Origin: Vandiemenella viatica
Taxonomy: Eukaryota; Arthropoda; Insecta; Orthoptera; Morabidae
DNA: 64,000 nt
Assembly: GCA_031002005.1 (NCBI GenBank)
Contig: CM061920.1
Coordinates: forward strand, 52,492,610 to 52,556,609
Direction of reading: 5' to 3'
This document shows positions 57,270 to 64,000 of the stretch, piece after piece. Made by a program: the position numbers and the translations under genes. Numbering within the stretch: the stretch's first letter is position 1; each line of letters starts with the position of its first letter. Below the pieces are notes generated by a model. It did no database searches, was not told the origin of the DNA, and saw only the letters and a program-made list of their open reading frames with translations.

Positions 57270-58375
57270 TAGCTGCTGACATGCAATCACCATATTGCAT
57301 GATGGGAGACTTAAGACTAATACCACACACAAATGCCAGTGATGTGCACAGGGTTTTTATGGCTGCAGAGTGAAATATGGTCAAAATATGAAAATGGCCT
57401 CGGTCAACTACTTTCAACCTTCATATCTCCCACACCCCCACAGCTATCGACATGCAACTACCAAACTGCATGATAGAAGACTTGAGGCTACTATCACACA
57501 AACTCCAATGGTCTTCACTATGTAATTGTGGCTGGAAAGTGAAATGTACGGACACGTGTCTTTCATCAAAATATGAAAATGCCCTTTTAACCACCATTTC
57601 TCCCACGCCACCACAGCTACCGGCATTCAACTACCAAAGGGCATGATAAAAGACTTACTACTATTACTACACACAAACATCAGTGGTCTGCACTAGGTAC
57701 GTTAGACTGCAGAGTGAAATATAGGGACACACACATCTTTGGTTGAAATATGAAAATGCCCTCTGTCAACCAATTTCAATCATCATATCTCCCACGCCCC
57801 CATAACTACTGACATGTAACCACCATGGTGCATGTTGGGTGACTTGAAGGTACTACCACACACAAACGCCAGTGGATTGCGCTAGATGGTTTTGGCTGCA
57901 GAGTAAAATACAGACACATGTCTATTTTTATATGAGATCGACAACTTTCAACTACCAGTGGTTTGTGCTAGGTAGTTTTGTCTGAAAAGTGAAATATAGG
58001 GACACAAAGGTCTTTGGTCCAAATACAAAAGTGGCCCAGGTCAACCACCATGTCTCCCACACTCCCATAGCTACCGACATGCAATCACCATAGTGCACCG
58101 ATGGAAGACTCGATGCTACTACCACATGTTTATACAGCAGTATGTAGTGGTGGCAGCAAGGTGAAAAATAGAGACACACGTTTTTGGCTGAAAAATGAAA
58201 ATGTCCTAGATTGACCAATTTAAACCACCATATCTCCCACACTTTAACAACTACTGGCATTTGAGCAATGTTTTGCATGATGAGCAACTCCATGCTACTA
58301 CTATATACAAACATCAGTAGTCTGCACTAGGTAGTGGTGGCTGCAGGGTGAAATGTAGGGAAACATATGTCTAAT
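57270..58375 (+). repeat. Diverged ~185-bp tandem array, about six units
   Basis: ATATCTCCCACGCCCCCATA and its variants recur near 57424, 57595, 57784, 58047 and 58227 (spacing 171, 189, 263 and 180). A partial first unit (GACATGCAATCACCATATTG) lies near 57280. Each unit then has GCTACCGACATGCAA, TGCATGATGGAAGACTT, CACACAAAC.CCAGTGGT, GGCTGCAGAGTGAAATA and TATGAAAATG.CC in fixed order. The long interval contains a partial extra unit. TACTAGCTGGTGCCCACGAC stands at its upstream side (57219). Confidence 0.9.
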
Positions 58376-58517
58376 ATATGCTTATGGATCACCAACTGAG
58401 CACATCTCTGCCCTGGTTGACGAGTACCTACAACCCATAGTTAGTCAGCTCCCTTCTCATATAAAGGATGTAAACACTTTCTCTTCCAGCTTTCTGCCAC
58501 ACCAAGCCCTGTTCCTT

Positions 58518-59845
58518 CCAACTCCATACTGGTTACCATTGACGTCATGTCCTTGTACAAAAACATTCCACACTGGCATGGCCTCAGGGCCATGGATCAT
58601 TTTCAGGACCATCACCCTCCCAACAGCCTCCCTATAACATCCTTCCTCATGAAATTGGTGCACCTGATTCTCAATAACAACTAATTCTCCTTTGAAGTTA
58701 ACATATATCACCCAACCTGTGGTACTGCCATGGGCACCTGCATGGCCCCCTCTTATGCTAATCTGTTCATGGGCCATCTGGAACAGACATTTCGGCAGGA
58801 AGTCCTTCTCAAACCCCTCATTTGGCTTCGATTCATTGAAGACATCTTTATGATTTGGATGCATGGTGAAAACCAACTACTAAATTTCCTGAACCATCTC
58901 AATACCTTTAGCATGTTGAAATTCGCTAGGTCCTACTCCCACACCCAGGCCACATTCCTGGATGTGGATTTATCCCTCTTTAACGATTTCCTCAACTCTT
59001 CAGTCTGCATCATACCCACCAACCTTCAACAGTATTTCGACAGTTGCCACCCGTACCATACCAAACATCCCCTCCTCTACAGTCTTGGTATTCAAAGTAG
59101 TTGCATATGCTCCAACCAACAGTCCATCATGGATTATTCAAACAGTATTTCACAAGCATTTATTTCTTGCAACTACCCTTCGGGTTTGCTGAACAAACAG
59201 CTTTCATGGGCAACATTACAACTTACTCATCCCATCAGTCAACCGAAATCCACAAAAACCAACCACAATCCAGTCTTGGTCACACAATACTACCCAGGCC
59301 TCGAATCCGTTAACAGAATCCTCTGGCAGGGCTATGATTTCCTACAAACCTGCCCTGAAATGAGATCCATTCTTCCTAAAGTCCTCCCTGCCCCTCCTAG
59401 AAATTGTTTCAGCAGACCATCTAACCTCAGAGAACTTCTAGTCCACTAACATAGTCTTACTCAACTCAACAGTCAGCCTCAAGGCTCTTTCCCGTGCAAT
59501 AAACCCCACTGCAAGATGTACGATATACACCATGCCTCCACCACTTTCACCAATCCTGTCACAGGGGAAAGCTTCCCTATCATAGGACATGACACCTGTG
59601 AAACTTCTCATGTAATTTACCAGTTAACACGAATCCACTGCCTGGCTTCATATATAGGTTTGACCACAACTCCACTTTCCATAAGAATAAATGGCTACCG
59701 ACAGATGGTGTTCACAGGGAACCCAAAGCACCCAGTTGCTGTCCATGCCGTCACCCATGACTTGAATAATTTCAACTCTTGTTTCACAGTCCGTGTTATC
59801 AGAGTCCTTCCTAATAGTCACAGCTCCTCTGAACTCAGAAGGTAG
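58518..59845 (+). pseudogene. Penelope-type reverse transcriptase plus GIY-YIG endonuclease
   Basis: A single frame with two internal stops (near 58681 and at 59447-59449). Block A is ILVTIDVMSLYKNIPH near 58526; next TAMGTCMAPSYANLFMGHLE near 58725; the catalytic block is LRFIEDIFMIW near 58830 (family form FIDDIF, the first Asp here Glu); then TFLDVDLSLF near 58955, SCHPYHTKHPL and NRILWQGYDFL. After the second stop come a Cys-containing linker (FPCNKPHCKMYDI) and HVIYQLTRI...ASYIGLTTTPLSIRINGYRQ, the GIY-YIG nuclease core. Family enzymes couple reverse transcription with target nicking. The N-terminal third is missing. Few lesions suggest a fairly young copy. Confidence 0.85.
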
Positions 59846-60119
59846 GAATTTGCCTACCAGTACAAACAGGGCACAAGACAACCACCTGATCCCAACTTCA
59901 GATAATACCCAATCATTATTATTATTATTATTTTTACTTATATTTTAATCCTCTCTTTGCCTCCATCCCCACTACCTGCATTGAATCACCACTAACTTAA
60001 GGCGATGTTTACTTCATAGTTTTTGGTTTAAAAAGTTTTAAAATAATTATTATTGTATTATTTTTTATATATAAATATATATATAAAAATTAAAGAATAT
60101 AAGTTTTTTCATATTTAGA

Positions 60120-60372
60120 TGTAATTACATTTTGCTCTTCCCACCAACCAGAGATCAGTTTGGATATTTATCTATGCTCAGGTATTAGCTCTGAATCACT
60201 GCCCCTACTTTTCCTCTATTTGAATTTACCCCCACCATTTTCCTGGCCAACAGTCTTACTGTGAGGCAGTCTCCAACATCAACCATCTCCCATAATTTTC
60301 TCCTGTTGACAAAGGGTTTGTCTGGAATTTTTTTTATCAGTTTTGTTTTTGTCTTTTCTGTGTGCACGCCCC
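60120..60372 (+). repeat. Penelope LTR-like repeat
   Basis: TTTTGCTCTTCCCACCAACC at its start and TTTCTGTGTGCACGCCCCAT at its end match both arms of the 48478-49060 inverted repeat, including TGTGAGGCAGTCTCCA and TTGACAAAGGGTTT in between. Confidence 0.8.
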
Positions 60373-60419
60373 ATATCCATCATCTCAAGGTAAGTGGTGG
60401 CTCATTTCCCTATCCTAAT

Positions 60420-60840
60420 TTAATTCCTTTTCACTACTTAGTGCCTTTGGTTTCATTGTATATAACTTGTCATGTCTCCGATCAGTTGGAACATTATGGT
60501 CTCAAACAGTTTAGTTCCAAAATCTCGGCCAACCTGTTGTTGGCCTTGCTTGCTCCTATAACTTTTGTGACCTCAATAAGTGTTTTATAGTCATAGCCAT
60601 TAGAGTTCTTCCCAAAACCACATCCCCATCTGAATTGGAGAGCTGGGAATTGGCCTACCAACACATTTTGGATACTAGACACCAGAGCAGATTTAGTTTT
60701 GGGGAGGTTACGATGTCGGGGGTGGACCTAGATACTTTTGAAGGGGGTCGTAAGCCCCCTAGCTCTCCCCCCCCCCCTTGGATCCACTGCTGCTAGACAT
60801 TCACCAGTTCTCAATCTCAGATGAGACTCGCCCTCCTCAA
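60420..60840 (+). mobile_element. Second partial copy of the Penelope-like element
   Basis: AGAGTTCTTCCC...GAGAGCTGGGAATTGGCC + TACCAA (60601-60660) parallels 59805-59858 of the first copy. After the small insert at 60683-60792, TCACCAGTTCTCAATCTCAG parallels CCACCTGATCCCAACTTCAG (59881). It represents the end of the GIY-YIG gene and the start of its 3' region. The coding frame is destroyed. Confidence 0.68.
60683..60792. mobile_element. 110-bp hAT-like micro-MITE
   Basis: It starts CAGAGCAG and ends CCACTGCTG. The flanks CTAGACAC (60675-60682) and CTAGACAT (60793-60800) match at 7 of 8. The neighbouring Penelope copy shows the uninterrupted equivalent (CACAAGACAACCACC), supporting a real insertion. 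The interior is a G-rich and C-rich pair (GGGGGTCG / CCCCCCCCCCC) with no coding capacity. Confidence 0.65.
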
Positions 60841-61461
60841 CTTGGTAAACCTATACTTGCAAGTATAGTTTATTTAGATTTTTTTTTATTGTTTACTGTT
60901 TACAATTTAATAGTTTTTCACTTCTTTTATGGGTTGTCTTTTTAATTTTATTTTGATTAATTTGCTTCCCGTGATTAACATTTCTACTGATATTGTTTTT
61001 GCTCTCCCACCACTTACTCACATTGTAACAGTCAAAACTGCCATTCATGTATCTGTATCGATGGAAGATTCCTGCACTGTCACATGTTTCTAATTTTGTG
61101 AGCAAGAAAACGGCATGAAATATTTAGATTTTTTTGTGTAGGTAACTGTTTTTTTTTGTTTATTACTGATGACAGTTCTAAATAAATTGTATAGGTAGTT
61201 GGACAGTTTAAATGGATAATTATTTTGCATACCACAATGTTCAAATAATTGAACTGTCTACATTTTATAAATAAAATAACTTGCAAAAATAGTAAAGAAA
61301 TCAGAGTCAGGTCAGTAAATGACAACTTAATAAAAAAAAATAAATAATAAAAATAAAAAGTAGCAGATTGAGAGATTTTCAGTATTTGTTTGGCATATTT
61401 TCTCATAATGGTGCTGATATCTTTTGGACAATATGTGCATTCATTTTTCATTATGTTCCAG
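60841..61461. other. NAGK intron, exon-proximal part
   Basis: AT-rich sequence without recognised elements. The last about 25 bases form the polypyrimidine tract of the 61462 exon. Confidence 0.6.
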
Positions 61462-61560
61462 CTTCTTGGTATGAGTGAATGCCAAAAGAGAATAAACACT
61501 ATGGTTGAAGAAGCAAAGACAGCAGCTAAGCTTCCTACTGACAAACCCTTAGCAGCTCTT
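61462..61560 (+). CDS. NAGK: N-acetylglucosamine kinase, following exon
   Basis: Pyrimidine-rich ATTCATTTTTCATTATGTTC + CAG precedes 61462 and the donor GTAAGT follows 61560. The 99-bp exon is phase 0 at both ends and encodes LLGMSECQKRINTMVEEAKT then AAKLPTDKPLAAL. It matches the LIGTD.C..RI..MV..AK.......PL..L segment that directly follows NHW in NAGK proteins. The phase-0 end of the previous exon and this phase-0 start agree. The next family block (GLSLSGG) was not found before the window end, so further exons lie downstream. Exon GC content and codon regularity stand out from the surrounding transposon debris. Confidence 0.85.
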
Positions 61561-62480
61561 GTAAGTAGCTAAGATTGTTATAATGGTAACACTTGGTTAT
61601 AAGGTACATATCAAAACTAAATTCATATATCTTCTCCGTGTTGTTGTTTCTAAGTGCAGTAACATGAAGTTTGAGTACAGGAACTTTAACTCCTTTTCCT
61701 CCTATTATTGTTTTAGTAATCTATATAAAACTTAAAAATTTTGCGTCTTTAATTCATTCATCATTAATTATGTTTGTAACAGCACTGAATTTCTTAAACC
61801 ATTTTCTTTAACAAGTTTCAGATCCAGAAAATAATTCTGTGAACTTGTTTTATAAAAAAGGTTAAACTAACCTATTAAAAATTGGTTAATGACATAAAAG
61901 ATATTTTCAAGTGAATGAAAATTTGTAATGTGTATGTGTGGTAAGTAGTGGCTTTTCAATATAAGTTTACTGTTTTCAGTGACAATGGTCTTGTTGGTTT
62001 GATTTCAGAGTAGTTTCTGATCATGAAAGACCAACTTACTTTCCCTCCTATTTATATACTTTTATTAATTCCATTGCAGTTTATGTCCTGGTTATATCAT
62101 CCCTTCCCATCTTCTTATACCTTATACACATTTTTACCTAAATTACTTTCAATGTTTATATTATTCAGCACCAACCCTGATATATTATTCTAATACCTGA
62201 CACTTTCATTAGTAAATGAAAACTTATGCATGCCATTTATGGTCAGAAATCTTCTTTTCAATCTCACATACTACTAATTCCATGCACAAAAGCCATTTTC
62301 CAGGACTAGCTATACATGTACCAACCACACCCTTTACCAATCTCCTCCTTTCCAATGGCTACTGTCACAGCTGCTTTATCATGGTAGATGCTAAGTATAT
62401 TCTGCAGTTTTTCCTCTGTCAAAACTTCAAACTACTAGCACTGATTTTGTAGAAATCTGTGGTCATAGTACGTATTATCT
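61561..62480. other. Next NAGK intron, start
   Basis: AT-rich sequence after the GTAAGT donor. No exon resembling the next NAGK block and no transposon were recognised. Confidence 0.5.
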
Positions 62481-62945
62481 TGGTTCTTCAGGTGAAGCCA
62501 CGGAAAATAACAAATTTTCAAACAAGATGGCAGCTATCCTGCCTTATATCTGGGGCTAGACAGATGAGAATAGGTTGCCTGCTTAAATTGAAGAGTGTCT
62601 GTCCCATATACAGGGCTCCCATGCCGATATCTAGTGTAAAAGATAGGAGGGAGCATTTGAAAATGCCTGGCTTCTATCAAATTCCCTGTAGTTGCGGCCA
62701 AGTATAAATTGGTGAAACTAGACACATCATAAAGGATAGGCTTGTTGAGCATATGAAACATAAAAAAACAATAATGTTATAAAATCTGCTGTAGTTCAAC
62801 ATGTAGCTAACAGTTGACATTGTTTTATTTGATCACACAAGTATTGTGGCCAAAGAGAGCAGATGGTGGCCTAAGCAAGTAAAGGAAGAACTAGAAATAC
62901 TATAGAGACCTAACAACATGAACACATGGTGGATTATAACTTGAC
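62480..62945 (+). pseudogene. Penelope-type GIY-YIG endonuclease fragment (another family)
   Basis: The frame reads VKDRREHLKMPGFYQIPCSCGQV, stop, IGETRHIIKDRLVEHMKHK, then in shifted frames KSAVVQHVANS, SIVAKESRWWPKQVKEELEI and RPNNMNTWW. This is the C-terminal GIY-YIG domain with a CxC cluster, as in arthropod Penelope elements. The Tyr codon of the YIG half is a TAA stop. The sequence differs clearly from the GIY-YIG of the 58.5-59.8 kb element, so a second Penelope family is present. No reverse-transcriptase part was recognised upstream. Confidence 0.78.
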
Positions 62946-63179
62946 CATATTTGATCATACTTACTCAAGATGAGCTAACCCCACTAGATGACCTCCACTG
63001 GGCCCAGTAACCTGTGTAACATCAATGCGGACAGTTAGCAAATACGCGTTTACTGCAGCTATATGTAGGTGACAATGGCAAAAAGCTTGTCGGGCCTCTG
63101 ATGGAAACCACATCATGATGGCTGAAATTGATAGAGATTCAACCATAGATCCAAGATATAAGTAAACAATGAGTTAATA
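62946..63179. other. Unassigned intron sequence
   Basis: Nothing recognised; possibly the decayed 3' region of the preceding Penelope fragment. Confidence 0.4.
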
Positions 63180-64000
63180 ACAACAAAGAGGACTCTTCAT
63201 TCATGGAGAATACTATGGTTGTGTTGGGAAATTAAGAGGTAGGATTAGGTATTCAGACAGTTATGAATAAATATGTGGAAGTAGTAAAGGAAGATACAGA
63301 AAACATGAAAATATTAATCAGCTAGTTTGATGAGAATATTAAGGACACTTTGTGTGAAAACACTCCTACTCTGATTTTGTTCTTTCCATCCCTGCATAGG
63401 TAGAAAATAGCAGACTAGGAAATTAGAAACTTATTTGAAGGATGTTATCAAGGAGATAATTAGGTTAACATGTAATGGGGCCAGTATAGATAATATCAGT
63501 CTGTGAGGAAAATCAGCAACATGAGCCTATGAGAGGTCTTTCTTGTGGATCCCAGTGGGCTGTATACAAGATATTTCATATAAAATGTACAAGGGAGAAT
63601 AAAATTTTTCGAAGGCATTTGGCAGTGAGCCATGACGTGATGATTATGGTAAAAACCATCAGGGTGGTTCAAAAAGTGACTTGCTGAGTGGAAAGAGGTA
63701 GAAAGAAAGAGTAATGGTAGGAAATGCAGTATCAAAAGATGTGGAAGTTTGAGGAATGGCACAATGTAGTGTATTTGAATAATTGATGTTCATTATTGTA
63801 ATGAATGGTTGTGTTGGTTGTTTACAGCCCAAAGTTGTGTTGCTTGCAGTTGACACAATATTTTACCTTCCACTATTTCAAACTACTGGATTAAAATGAG
63901 AGAAAATTATGAATAGCTGCAGAGGGAACTGGGCAGGTAATGTAGATACTTAAATCAATATCGAATAAAGATAAATGTTAAAAACCAATTTATAAGTTAC
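63180..64000 (+). mobile_element. CR1/L2-like LINE, copy C (strongly decayed, runs off the window)
   Basis: Matches copies A and B in order: a TATGGTTGTGTTGGGAAATTAAGAGG-like region (TATGGCTATATCAAGAAACTGAG in A), GGTAGGAAATGCAGTATCAA + AAGATGTGGAAGTT near 63717, AATGAATGGTTGTGTTGGTT near 63800 and GTTGACACAATATT in place of the FADD region. Indels throughout. The oldest-looking copy of the family in the window. Part of the middle (finger/palm blocks) is missing. Confidence 0.65.

Larger units (their letters stand above)
58390..60400 (+). mobile_element. Penelope-like element, 5' truncated
   Basis: A plus-strand element with a reverse transcriptase followed by a GIY-YIG endonuclease region, then a 3' region (59880-60400) whose last part (60120-60372) is the same repeat as the inverted pair at 48478-49060. 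It abuts the 185-bp tandem array on its left and a second partial copy of itself on its right (60420-60840), a partial-tandem arrangement common for Penelope-like elements. A short (TTA)n run lies at 59913-59936. Confidence 0.85.

Noticed and set aside
58457..58876. 139-codon minus-strand frame
   Set aside because: Antisense to the Penelope reverse transcriptase, whose catalytic blocks are on the plus strand.
61390..61572. 60-codon frame starting at the ATG at 61390 as an independent small gene
   Set aside because: The first 24 codons are the intron polypyrimidine region; only 61462-61560 is conserved and it is a NAGK exon.

Overview
The window reads as a repeat-saturated stretch of a large animal genome, most likely an insect and possibly a polyneopteran (orthopteran or stick-insect type). 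The support is spliceosomal exons separated by very long introns, tRNA-derived SINEs with A/B boxes and poly(A) tails, and decayed copies of nearly every arthropod transposon class (mariner, Tc1, hAT, Harbinger, gypsy-like LTR elements, CR1/jockey-like LINEs, Penelope-like elements). No bacterial-type operon, tRNA, rRNA or CRISPR array was seen. The species is an inference from element style, not a demonstrated identity. Positions 1-778 are an assembly gap.

The one host gene I can name is N-acetylglucosamine kinase (NAGK) on the plus strand. Two consecutive exons (43345-43429 and 61462-61560) encode the phosphate-loop/substrate-asparagine region and the segment that directly follows it in the family. 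They are separated by an 18.0 kb intron built largely of transposons. A second, unidentified exon-like segment with good splice borders lies on the minus strand at 2722-2900.

Layout. 1-9 kb: a mini-mariner (996-1646), a complete but gag-only gypsy-type element (3682-7772, 4-bp target duplication) and a hAT MITE (7861-8668). 9-18 kb: a diverged ~166-bp tandem array (9660-11150) and a CR1/L2-like LINE (13.76-15.86 kb). 18-29 kb: LTR and LINE scraps, a Harbinger element (19661-20775) sitting in an open frame, two SINEs, a fold-back with a hammerhead-like core, a truncated Tc1 and a small hAT MITE. 30-41 kb: a LINE with a PHD-finger/esterase-type ORF1 carrying a SINE, a Tc1-like remnant, then a 6.5 kb hAT (34659-41140) containing a second Harbinger copy and a probable solo LTR. 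43-61.5 kb (the NAGK intron): LINE scraps, a Penelope-LTR inverted repeat, a mariner (49103-52704) split by a LINE that is itself split by a solo LTR, a 3.0 kb hAT with a CGGBP1-like transposase and an inserted SINE (53524-56553), a ~185-bp tandem array, and Penelope-like elements with reverse transcriptase and GIY-YIG domains. 62.5-64 kb: another Penelope fragment and a decayed copy of the same LINE.

Most transposon genes here are broken. The insertion order can often be read directly from target-site duplications and from reading frames that rejoin when the insert is removed, so the window works as a small stratigraphic record of successive transposon waves in and beside one metabolic gene.
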